Assembly: GCA_017853205.1 (NCBI GenBank)
Contig: JAFMKB010000012.1
Coordinates: 1 to 50,685 of the forward strand
Direction: 5' to 3'
Length of the DNA stretch: 50,685 bases
Source: Gammaproteobacteria bacterium
GTDB lineage: Bacteria; Pseudomonadota; Gammaproteobacteria; Pseudomonadales; Pseudohongiellaceae
A program made the position numbers and the translations under genes. Below the pieces are notes generated by a model. It searched no databases. It saw only the letters and a program-made list of their open reading frames with translations, and was not told the origin of the DNA. Of the stretch, positions 18,573-25,361 are shown one piece after another; position 1 is the first letter of the stretch; every line of letters begins with the position of its first letter.

Positions 18573-19868
18573 ATGAGTCAAGACGACAGTTCGTTACTCG
18601 CTCTTCTACTCTCTTTCCTCGCGCTAATTATTGCGTCTGCTTACTTCTCATCGAGTGAGACGGGCATGATGAGTCTCAACCGCTATCGACTTCGTCATTT
18701 AGCGCGTTCGAATCACGCAGGGGCGAAGCGCGCGAGTAAGCTCCTTGAGTCCCCCGACAAATTGATCGGAGTGATACTCATTGGCAATAATTTCGTCAAT
18801 TTTCTCGCCGCCTCTATCGCGACCTCGATTGCGATCGCCCTATTCGGCGACCCCTCTCCAATTCTGACGGCTGTTGTCCTCACACTTGTCGTGCTTATCT
18901 TTGCCGAGGTAACACCCAAAACAATTGCTGCGCTGTATCCCGAAAAAATCGCTTATCCATCGAGCTTGCTACTCGCCTTGTTGCTCAAGCTTCTCTATCC
19001 GGTGGTGTGGATCGTCAACGTGGTGTCCAACGCCTTAGTTCGCCTACTCGGCTTTAGCTCCGAGGCCAATAGCAACGAGAACCAGCTTACCCCTGAAGAG
19101 CTTCGAACGGTGGTCTATGAATCCGGCGGTCGCATTCCCCGCCGCCGTCACGGCATGCTCATGAATATCCTCGACCTCGAGCGAGTGACTGTGGACGATA
19201 TTCTCGTTCCTCGCCACGAGCTCGTTGGAATCGATATCGAAGATGATCTCAATGACATACTTTTACAAATTAGCAGCGCTCAGCACACTCGTTTACCAGT
19301 TTACAAACACGATATCGACAATATCGTCGGCGTGCTTCACCTGCGTAGCACAGGCAAACTAATTGGCATAGAAGAGCTGAACAAGTCGGCATTACTTCAG
19401 GAAACCGCCGAGCCTTATTTCATTCCAGAAAGCACGCCTCTGCACACGCAGCTGTTTAACTTTCAGAAGAAAAAAGAGCGCATGGCGGTGGTAGTCGACG
19501 AGTACGGGGCGGTCAAAGGAATCATCACCTTAGAGGATATTCTGGAAGAAATTGTTGGCGAGTTTACAACCGACCTTGCTGCGAGCAGCAAGGACATTCA
19601 TCCACAGGAAGACGGAAGCTTTTTAATTGACGGCTCAGCCAGCGTCAGAGACATCAATAAAGTCTTGTCCTGGGATCTCGAAAGCAGCGGTGCAAAAACG
19701 CTCAACGGCCTGCTTACCGAATCACTTGAGTCGATACCTGACTCCTCTGTCTGCATCAATCTTGATGGCTACTACGCAGAGATTGTGCAGGTCAAAGACA
19801 ATGTGATTAAAACAGTAAAGATGTGGCGCGCGCCTCAAAATCAACTGGAAGATGGCATCGATGGTTAA
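18573..19868 (+). CDS. HlyC/CorC family (CorB/YfjD-like) membrane protein with CBS domains
   Basis: Protein of 431 residues with three parts: an N-terminal CNNM (DUF21) transmembrane domain, about residues 8-190, including FSSSETGMMSLNRYRLRHLA and FAEVTPKTIAALYPEK; a pair of CBS domains, about 205-330, with MAVVVDEYGAVKGIITLEDILEE split across the second; and a C-terminal CorC/HlyC transporter-associated domain. Relatives are implicated in magnesium or cobalt efflux, and bacterial CNNM homologues in magnesium transport. It follows the ypjD-like gene by 59 bp. Its stop codon overlaps the stop of the convergent phosphopantetheinyl transferase gene by the shared TTAA. Confidence 0.93.
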   Translation: MSQDDSSLLALLLSFLALIIASAYFSSSETGMMSLNRYRLRHLARSNHAGAKRASKLLESPDKLIGVILIGNNFVNFLAASIATSIAIALFGDPSPILTAVVLTLVVLIFAEVTPKTIAALYPEKIAYPSSLLLALLLKLLYPVVWIVNVVSNALVRLLGFSSEANSNENQLTPEELRTVVYESGGRIPRRRHGMLMNILDLERVTVDDILVPRHELVGIDIEDDLNDILLQISSAQHTRLPVYKHDIDNIVGVLHLRSTGKLIGIEELNKSALLQETAEPYFIPESTPLHTQLFNFQKKKERMAVVVDEYGAVKGIITLEDILEEIVGEFTTDLAASSKDIHPQEDGSFLIDGSASVRDINKVLSWDLESSGAKTLNGLLTESLESIPDSSVCINLDGYYAEIVQVKDNVIKTVKMWRAPQNQLEDGIDG

Positions 19869-20647
19869 GCGTGGCGCCAGTGATCGAGCCCTAGTACCGC
19901 ATCAGAATAGCGTATGTTGAGTTCGATTGGTTGATTCCTAGTTTGAGCATCACCCGCAGACTGTAAGGCAAGCCCAAAAGCATAGTCCTCACCCGCCAGC
20001 GCCCCCCGCCAGAAACGCCATAGTGCCGGCTTTTGATCCACCAAAGAGCCCTCAAAGCTAATACTCACAGACGCGGGTGAATCCTCATCCGCGTCGCTCA
20101 TTTGGGCATCCTCTGCAAAGCTGAAGCTAAAATCGCCTAGTGGTATCGCCAAGCCGAGCCCGCGTGCCTTGATATACGCCTCTTTGAGTGTCCAAAGCGA
20201 ATAGAACCGCGCCAACCTAGAGGGCTCGGGAAGTGCGAGAAGCGCAGATTGCTCGCGCTTTGAAAAGTAGCGCGCGATTAGCCTCTCAACGCGGCGCTGC
20301 CTCGCCGCGTATTCGACATCTACGCCCAGTATGCCTGCCTGTGTAACCGCAATCACGACGCGATTTCGCGAATGCGACAGGTTGAAAGACAAGCCGCGCT
20401 TCTTGATAAGTTCTGGGCGACCATGTGCGCCAACGGTAAGTTGTAATTCGTCCTTATTAACGTAGCGCGAGAGCACATCGCGTAGCATCACCCGTGAGAT
20501 CAGCAGCTGATGCTTGCTCCGCGCGAGCGCGTAGCGTTCATAACGCTGCTGCTCAGACACACTCAGCAGATTCTTTGCGCTAGCTTCGAGAGCGGCAAGA
20601 TCGAATCCTGACGAATCAAGTATCCAAAGATCAATTGTCTCACTCAC
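19865..20647 (-). CDS. 4'-phosphopantetheinyl transferase (Sfp type)
   Basis: Transfers phosphopantetheine from CoA to a serine of carrier proteins. The 260-residue protein has the Sfp-type motifs GVDVE (Asp110 and Glu112, magnesium ligands) and WTLKEAYIKARG (152-163), and the N-terminal substrate motif LSFNLSHSRNRV. The length suits Sfp/EntD-type enzymes rather than the short AcpS. I start at GTG 20647: GGAGG is nine bases upstream and the codon overlaps the TGA of the preceding gene (GTGA), so the two are translationally coupled. No PKS or NRPS gene is nearby; it may serve fatty-acid or unsaturated-lipid carrier proteins. It is the third gene of the oxyR operon. Confidence 0.92.
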   Translation of the reverse strand: MSETIDLWILDSSGFDLAALEASAKNLLSVSEQQRYERYALARSKHQLLISRVMLRDVLSRYVNKDELQLTVGAHGRPELIKKRGLSFNLSHSRNRVVIAVTQAGILGVDVEYAARQRRVERLIARYFSKREQSALLALPEPSRLARFYSLWTLKEAYIKARGLGLAIPLGDFSFSFAEDAQMSDADEDSPASVSISFEGSLVDQKPALWRFWRGALAGEDYAFGLALQSAGDAQTRNQPIELNIRYSDAVLGLDHWRHA

Positions 20648-21510
20648 GACCACAACCCTCCGCTTTTGGCCATTGCGCTCAAACGTGAAAGAGTTTTGCT
20701 GTCTTGGCTGTCGTAAATACAACGAAGCTGTTTCGCGGCAATACGCGTCTCCCTTGGCGTGGCGAAGGCATTGTTGACGTAGTGCGTCGAATCGATTTTG
20801 ATGATTTGATTGACATGGCTATGGCCATACACATGAATATCTGGCGCGAGACGACGGACTTGAGCGCCTAACTCAACGCTTCCCAGAACGGGGTAGACGG
20901 TGCGTTTTGACTCGGGCACCCAGCTAGGCATCAATTCGATAGTCGGGAGAAAATGCGAGCAGGTGATACGCGGATTGGGTGCTAGCCCGTGGCTCTCGTG
21001 ACTACGATGCACCGATCGCGCTTTGATCCATTCGAAAACGCCATTGTTGAGCTGGTGAAAATAACGCGTTACGGCATGACTATCTGGAAGCGATTCTGGC
21101 CAACTGCAAGCGTAAAAATCGCGCCAACCAAGGCGCAGCGATCGCTCCATCGATCCGAAGGAAAAGTCGTACCAAGAGAACAACGGCAGAAACTCTACTC
21201 CCGCGTATTCAAAAGGTTCGGTTGCCACATCCAATTCGCCGCAGAGCTCAAGAATTCTTCCAAATTTTGCAAGAGAGCAGTCATAGGTGCAGCGGCGTAC
21301 CCATAGGTCATGATTACCCGGCACGAACATCACTTTGGCGAATCGCTCTAGGCAGCCGCGCAGCACACGTTCGAGCAGATTCATGTCTTCAGACACATCT
21401 CCCGCGAGCAACAATACATCTGCTTGATATTCGTGGCAGTCTAATCCAAGCACCCATTCAAGGTTTTGAGGGTAGTCGACATGAATGTCGGACACTGCAT
21501 ACACTCTCAC
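20644..21510 (-). CDS. calcineurin-like metallophosphoesterase
   Basis: Cytoplasmic protein of 288 residues with the metallophosphoesterase metal-binding blocks in order: VSDIHVDYP (Asp-x-His), LLLAGDVSEDM (Gly-Asp), FVPGNHDLWVRR (Gly-Asn-His-Asp/Glu) and the C-terminal VYGHSHVNQ (Gly-His-x-His). All ligands for a two-metal site are present. The substrate is unknown. The start is GTG at 21510, directly after the oxyR stop codon, and the stop overlaps the start of the phosphopantetheinyl transferase gene. This packing strongly suggests one transcript oxyR-phosphoesterase-transferase. Confidence 0.9.
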   Translation of the reverse strand: MRVYAVSDIHVDYPQNLEWVLGLDCHEYQADVLLLAGDVSEDMNLLERVLRGCLERFAKVMFVPGNHDLWVRRCTYDCSLAKFGRILELCGELDVATEPFEYAGVEFLPLFSWYDFSFGSMERSLRLGWRDFYACSWPESLPDSHAVTRYFHQLNNGVFEWIKARSVHRSHESHGLAPNPRITCSHFLPTIELMPSWVPESKRTVYPVLGSVELGAQVRRLAPDIHVYGHSHVNQIIKIDSTHYVNNAFATPRETRIAAKQLRCIYDSQDSKTLSRLSAMAKSGGLWS

Positions 21511-22467
21511 TTAGCGCACTTTCTTCGCTACGGCTTTCTTCGCTACGGCGTCCGACGATTCAGTCTTAGCCGTCGCTGCGAGATGGGCCTTGATATGCTC
21601 TGCAAGCAGTAAATAGTCGTCTCGGCGGGGGTCGGTTTTACGCCAAGCCATACCTATTTCACGATCGACATTTTCATTACTAAAATGCTTGATACTCAAG
21701 TGAGTGTCACCCAACACGTCGGCAGCAACTGACATCGCCGGCAGCAGCGTAAGCCCGAGACCGTTGGCAACCATCTGCACCAAGGTATGCAAGCTATTGC
21801 CTTGATAGACGATATCGGTTGCCGCGGCCTTTAGCTGACAGGCCTCAAGCGCATGATCTCTGAGGCAATGCCCCTCCTCGAGCAGCAACAAGCTTTCGCC
21901 CCTGAGCTGCTTTTGTTCAACCTGCTTTAAATTCTCGAAGGCGTGCCCAGGCGGTAGACAGAGCAAAAACTCGTCTTTGCACAGACTGATCACTTCCATG
22001 TCGGGCAGGGCATAGGGCAGCGCGAGGATAATGAGATCAAGTTGTCCCTGTTGCAATTGCCGCTCTAGCTGAGCGCTCATTTCTTCTTTCAGAAAAAGTT
22101 TGAGCTTGGGAAAGTTGCGCCTGAGGCTAGACAGCATAGGCGGCAACAGGAATGGGCCGATTGTAGGAATAACACCAAGCCGAAGGTCGCCTGATAGCGG
22201 CTCGGCATAGGCCCTCGCCAGCGCAACGAAATCCTCAACGTCGCCGAGAATGACACGGGCCTGTTTGAGCAGTTTTTCGCCAAGCGGCGTAATGAGGACA
22301 GATTTCTTGTTCCGTTCAAACACTTTCGCATCGAGCTGCGACTCGAGTTCTGCAATCGCCGCGCTCAGCGTGGATTGCGTAACAAAGCAGGCATCTGCGG
22401 CTTTAGTGAAGTGTTTGTACTCAGCTACTGCACAGAGGTATTTGAGTTGTTTTATAGAAGGAGACAT
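21511..22467 (-). CDS. oxyR: LysR-family peroxide-sensing regulator OxyR
   Basis: Transcription factor of 318 residues. The N-terminal winged helix-turn-helix (about 1-60) contains AVAEYKHFTKAADACFVTQS. The regulatory domain keeps the redox switch: EEGHCLRDHALEAC places cysteines at 201 and 210, matching Cys199 and Cys208 of E. coli OxyR, followed by the family stretch LVQMVANGLGLTLLPAM. Both cysteines being present supports true peroxide sensing rather than a generic LysR protein. The C-terminus has a short lysine and alanine-rich tail (AVAKKAVAKKVR) from a 15-base repeat. It is divergent from rubrerythrin, the expected target, and cotranscribed with two unusual partners. Confidence 0.93.
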   Translation of the reverse strand: MSPSIKQLKYLCAVAEYKHFTKAADACFVTQSTLSAAIAELESQLDAKVFERNKKSVLITPLGEKLLKQARVILGDVEDFVALARAYAEPLSGDLRLGVIPTIGPFLLPPMLSSLRRNFPKLKLFLKEEMSAQLERQLQQGQLDLIILALPYALPDMEVISLCKDEFLLCLPPGHAFENLKQVEQKQLRGESLLLLEEGHCLRDHALEACQLKAAATDIVYQGNSLHTLVQMVANGLGLTLLPAMSVAADVLGDTHLSIKHFSNENVDREIGMAWRKTDPRRDDYLLLAEHIKAHLAATAKTESSDAVAKKAVAKKVR

Positions 22468-22499
22468 ACACGAATCTTAATCGAAAAAAACGATGGTGG

Positions 22500-22545
22500 C
22501 ACTCGATAAATTCAATTTGAGTGTTGAACGAGCATCACCTAGACT
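22500..22545 (+). promoter_or_regulatory. candidate operator and promoter between oxyR and rubrerythrin
   Basis: The 181-bp divergent region holds an interrupted inverted repeat at 22500-22523: CACTC, GAT, AAATT, C, AATTT, GAGTG. Its right arm overlaps a plausible -35 (TTGAGT, 22517-22522), which is 17 bp from a -10 (TAGACT, 22540-22545) pointing at rubrerythrin. It does not match the E. coli OxyR ATAG/CTAT tetrad pattern well, so binding by OxyR is inferred from position only. Confidence 0.35.
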
Positions 22546-22648
22546 GCCAATCTATTCACGGAATGTCATCTAGGCGCCGTGTTTAATCGTTATCCTGTCG
22601 AAGCATAGCTAGACACGCTTTATTTGCAAATGAAACTAGGAGAACACC

Positions 22649-23068
22649 ATGTCACTTAAAGGTTCAAAGACCGAAGAAAACTTGAAGGCAGCCTTCGCGG
22701 GCGAATCTCAAGCCAACCGCCGCTACCTCTATTTCGCACAGAAAGCCGACGTAGAAGGCTACAACGACGTTTCAGCGCTTTTCCGCTCTACCGCTGAGGG
22801 CGAGACGGGCCACGCGCACGGCCACCTCGAATATCTTGAAGAAGTGGGTGATCCGGCCACTGGCATGCCTATGGGTGGCACAGAGGAAAACCTCAAGTCG
22901 GCCGTCGCGGGTGAAACCCACGAGTACACAGACATGTATCCTGGAATGGCAAAAGACGCACGTGACGAAGGCTTCGACGAGATCGCCGATTGGATGGAGA
23001 CTCTCGCCAAGGCAGAGCGCTCACATGCAAACCGTTTCCAGAAAGCATTAGACTCTTTGAACGACTAA
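22649..23068 (+). CDS. rubrerythrin, diiron domain only
   Basis: Ferritin-like diiron peroxidase of 139 residues that reduces hydrogen peroxide. The diiron ligands appear as [18 protein letters not shown] (Glu), [11 protein letters not shown] (E-x-x-H-like), [13 protein letters not shown] (Glu) and [12 protein letters not shown] (E-x-x-H). The C-terminal rubredoxin domain of classical rubrerythrin (about 190 residues) is missing, with no CxxC motif at all, so electrons must come from another protein; the Fe-S oxidoreductase gene 166 bp downstream is the obvious candidate. A strong AGGAG lies upstream of the ATG. It is divergent from oxyR, so peroxide induction is likely. Confidence 0.93.
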   Translation: MSLKGSKTEENLKAAFAGESQANRRYLYFAQKADVEGYNDVSALFRSTAEGETGHAHGHLEYLEEVGDPATGMPMGGTEENLKSAVAGETHEYTDMYPGMAKDARDEGFDEIADWMETLAKAERSHANRFQKALDSLND

Positions 23069-23083
23069 GACGTCTGCCTAAAA

Positions 23084-23115
23084 CTAACAGCTCCTCGGGC
23101 CCGAGGAGCTGTTAG
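23084..23115 (+). terminator. 32-bp perfect palindrome after rubrerythrin
   Basis: Arms CTAACAGCTCCTCGGG and CCCGAGGAGCTGTTAG meet without a spacer, 16 bases past the rubrerythrin stop. As RNA it would form a very stable hairpin. A second hairpin (GTCGCA, TGC, TGCGAC) follows at 23117-23131. There is no U-run, so it may protect the rubrerythrin mRNA 3' end or cut transcription partially rather than stop it cleanly. Confidence 0.5.
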
Positions 23116-23234
23116 CGTCGCATGCTGCGACAGAGCATTAAAGAGCTAGATAGAAGCTAGTTCGCTCAAAAAAACACCAATAAAACGCATTCACATGGAA
23201 GAAGATCGCGCATAGGATCTCTTGGAGCTTGGCT

Positions 23235-24617
23235 ATGGCTAACGAAGGTAGAGAAGGCGGCCTTGACGCCCCCACTCGGCACCCCCTCAATCAAAATGAT
23301 CCAAAGTTCTGGGACGAAACCGACCTCAACAAAGAGCTCGAGCGCGTCTATGATATCTGCCACGGATGCCGACGCTGCGTCAGCCTGTGCAATGCGTTCC
23401 CTACACTTTTTGATCTTGTCGACGAAAGCCCGACGCTCGAAGTCGATGGCATCGATGTTGCGGATTACAACAAGGTAGTCGATCAGTGCTACCTCTGCGA
23501 TCTCTGTTATTTAACAAAATGCCCCTACGTGCCGCCCCACGAATGGAATGTTGACTTCCCTCACCTCATGCTGAGGGCAAAAGCGATCAACTTCAAAAAA
23601 GGCGATACAAAATTTCGCGACAATATCATTACCAGTACAGACATGATCGGCAAAGTTGCCTCAATGCCGGTTGTGAATACACTGGTCAATGTCGGCAACA
23701 AAACCGCACCGGTGCGCGCGCTGCTAGACAAAGCATTGGGCATTCATAAAGACGCTAAATTGCCGCCCTACACCACCAAGCCCTCGCGGAAAACACACGG
23801 CGCTCGAATTTTTGATCCCAAAAAAGTCACAGAGGCCGCAGCGAAAGCGTCAGAAAATCAAGCTGCGGAAAGAACCCAGCACGAGCGCGTTACGTTGTTC
23901 ACAACCTGCTACTGCAATTACAACGAGCCGTCGATTGCAGATAGCGTCATTAAAGTATTAGAGCACAACGGCGTCGGAGTAGATCTCGCGGCGCGCGAGC
24001 ATTGCTGCGGCATGCCAAAACTCGAACTTGGCGATCTGAAGACTGTCGAAAAACTCATGTCGCAGAATATTCCGGCGCTCTACGAAACGGTTAAAGCAGG
24101 AAATGTTATCGTGGCAGCTGTGCCCTCCTGTGTGCTGATGTTTAAACAAGAGTTGCCATTGATGTTCCCGGAAAACGAGCAAGTTCAGGCCGTCGCCAAG
24201 GCATTCTTCGACCCCTTTGAATACCTGCATAAGCTACATAAAGAGGGCCGACTGAATCTCGACTTTAAAAACTCCCTCGGTAACGTCAGCTATCACGTTG
24301 CTTGTCACCAGCGTGTACAAAACATAGGCCCAAAAACCAAGCTCGTGCTTGAACTCATTCAAGACACCATGGTTAAGAATATAGAGCGCTGTTCAGGCCA
24401 CGACGGCACCTACGGGGTTAAATCAGAAACACTTGAGTTTGCCAATAAGATCGCTGGGCCTATCGTAAAACAGATACAACAGCAGGCACCCGATCACTAC
24501 GGTAGTGACTGCCCTGTTGCCGGCCGCCATATCGAGAACAACTTAAAAAATAAGGCCAAGGACAGCCAAGACGCCATCCATCCACTTGACCTGCTGTGTC
24601 TCGCTTACGGCATCTAA
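23235..24617 (+). CDS. iron-sulfur oxidoreductase with two 4Fe-4S and CCG domains (GlpC/HdrD-like)
   Basis: Soluble-looking protein of 460 residues. The N-terminus has two ferredoxin-type clusters: CHGCRRCVSLC (Cys42, 45, 48, 52) and CYLCDLCYLTKCP (Cys85, 88, 91, 96; the last gap is four residues, not three). Two CCG (DUF224) modules follow: TTCYCNYNEP with EHCCGMP and VPSCVLMF, then HVACHQR, ERCSGHDGTYG and SDCPVAG. This layout is that of GlpC and heterodisulfide reductase subunit D, which pass electrons to thiols or quinones. The ATG at 23235 has GGAG seven bases upstream. Between rubrerythrin and DUF3501 it is a plausible electron donor to rubrerythrin; this role is inferred. Confidence 0.9.
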   Translation: MANEGREGGLDAPTRHPLNQNDPKFWDETDLNKELERVYDICHGCRRCVSLCNAFPTLFDLVDESPTLEVDGIDVADYNKVVDQCYLCDLCYLTKCPYVPPHEWNVDFPHLMLRAKAINFKKGDTKFRDNIITSTDMIGKVASMPVVNTLVNVGNKTAPVRALLDKALGIHKDAKLPPYTTKPSRKTHGARIFDPKKVTEAAAKASENQAAERTQHERVTLFTTCYCNYNEPSIADSVIKVLEHNGVGVDLAAREHCCGMPKLELGDLKTVEKLMSQNIPALYETVKAGNVIVAAVPSCVLMFKQELPLMFPENEQVQAVAKAFFDPFEYLHKLHKEGRLNLDFKNSLGNVSYHVACHQRVQNIGPKTKLVLELIQDTMVKNIERCSGHDGTYGVKSETLEFANKIAGPIVKQIQQQAPDHYGSDCPVAGRHIENNLKNKAKDSQDAIHPLDLLCLAYGI

Positions 24618-24663
24618 TCCCTAGTCGAGCCCACTGCAAAAAAACGCATTAGATAGGATAAAC

Positions 24664-25248
24664 ATGAAAAAAATTGCTCTTTCAGATCTGCTCTCAATCG
24701 AAGAATACAACGCACAGCGTCCCGCGATTCGCCAGTCGATGATGGATCACAAAAAGACGCGTCGCCTGCCCCTAGGAGACAACGCGTCGATTCATTTTGA
24801 AGACTACATGGTAATGCGCTACCAGGTGCTTGAACTGATTCGCGCTGAGAAAATCCGCAGTGAAGAGGACCTTGAAGGTGAGCTAGAAGCGTATAACCCA
24901 CTCATCCCTGACGGCAAGAACCTCAAAGCGACTTTTATGCTCGAGTTTCCAGTAGAAGCTGAACGCCGTGAACGTTTAGGGCAGCTAATAGGGATCGAAG
25001 AGCAGTTATCGATTCAGATCGAAGGCTTTGAACCAGTTTACCCAATCGCGAACGAGGACCTCGAGCGCTCAACCGATGAGAAAACCTCCTCCGTGCATTT
25101 CCTGCGCTTTGAATTTAGCGATGAGATGATCGCCGCCGCGAAAGCCGGCGCAAAATGGGTCGTTCGCAGCGAACATGTTAACTACCAGTCCGTAGTCGAT
25201 CCGGTTCCTGACTCAATTCGAGAATCTCTACTGCGCGACTTCGATTAG
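24664..25248 (+). CDS. DUF3501 family protein
   Basis: Protein of 194 residues recognised as DUF3501 from its N-terminus MKKIALSDLLSIEEYNAQR and the blocks HFEDYMVMRYQVLEL, LIPDGKNLKATFMLEF and VHFLRFEF. It is rich in Glu and Asp, has no signal peptide, membrane segment or cysteine, so it is unlikely to carry a redox centre. In many proteobacteria, genes of this family follow rubrerythrin and a CCG-domain Fe-S protein, as here (46 bp gap), which suggests an accessory or scaffold role in the same system. Its molecular function is unknown. Confidence 0.88.
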   Translation: MKKIALSDLLSIEEYNAQRPAIRQSMMDHKKTRRLPLGDNASIHFEDYMVMRYQVLELIRAEKIRSEEDLEGELEAYNPLIPDGKNLKATFMLEFPVEAERRERLGQLIGIEEQLSIQIEGFEPVYPIANEDLERSTDEKTSSVHFLRFEFSDEMIAAAKAGAKWVVRSEHVNYQSVVDPVPDSIRESLLRDFD

Positions 25249-25259
25249 GAGGTCTTCGA

Positions 25260-25278
25260 CCACTGCACTGCGCAGTGG
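25260..25278 (+). repeat. small hairpin after the DUF3501 gene
   Basis: CCACTGC and GCAGTGG form a perfect 7-bp stem with a 5-nt loop, 11 bases after the DUF3501 stop. No U-run follows. It may weakly end or stabilise the upstream transcript. Confidence 0.4.
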
Positions 25279-25290
25279 ATCGCCTTAGCT

Positions 25291-25358
25291 AATTGTCCCT
25301 AAAAGGCCGATCGGGTAGACTCGAACGCTACCCGATCAGTCGATCTTTAAGGACAATT
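25291..25358 (+). promoter_or_regulatory. long inverted repeat that covers the ribosome-binding site of the next gene
   Basis: An inner perfect 10-bp stem (GATCGGGTAG at 25309-25318 and CTACCCGATC at 25328-25337, 9-nt loop) is nested in an outer perfect 8-bp stem (AATTGTCC at 25291-25298 and GGACAATT at 25351-25358), with four more pairs between them. The right outer arm contains the GGA of the AAGGA ribosome-binding site (25349-25353) of the serine hydrolase, which starts at 25362. The fold would mask translation initiation if the RNA spans it, or could act as a terminator of the upstream operon. Confidence 0.6.
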
Positions 25359-25361
25359 GAC

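Noticed and set aside
22468-22648. E. coli-type OxyR tetrad pattern
   Set aside because: No set of ATAG/CTAT half-sites with the right spacing was found; only the different interrupted palindrome was reported.
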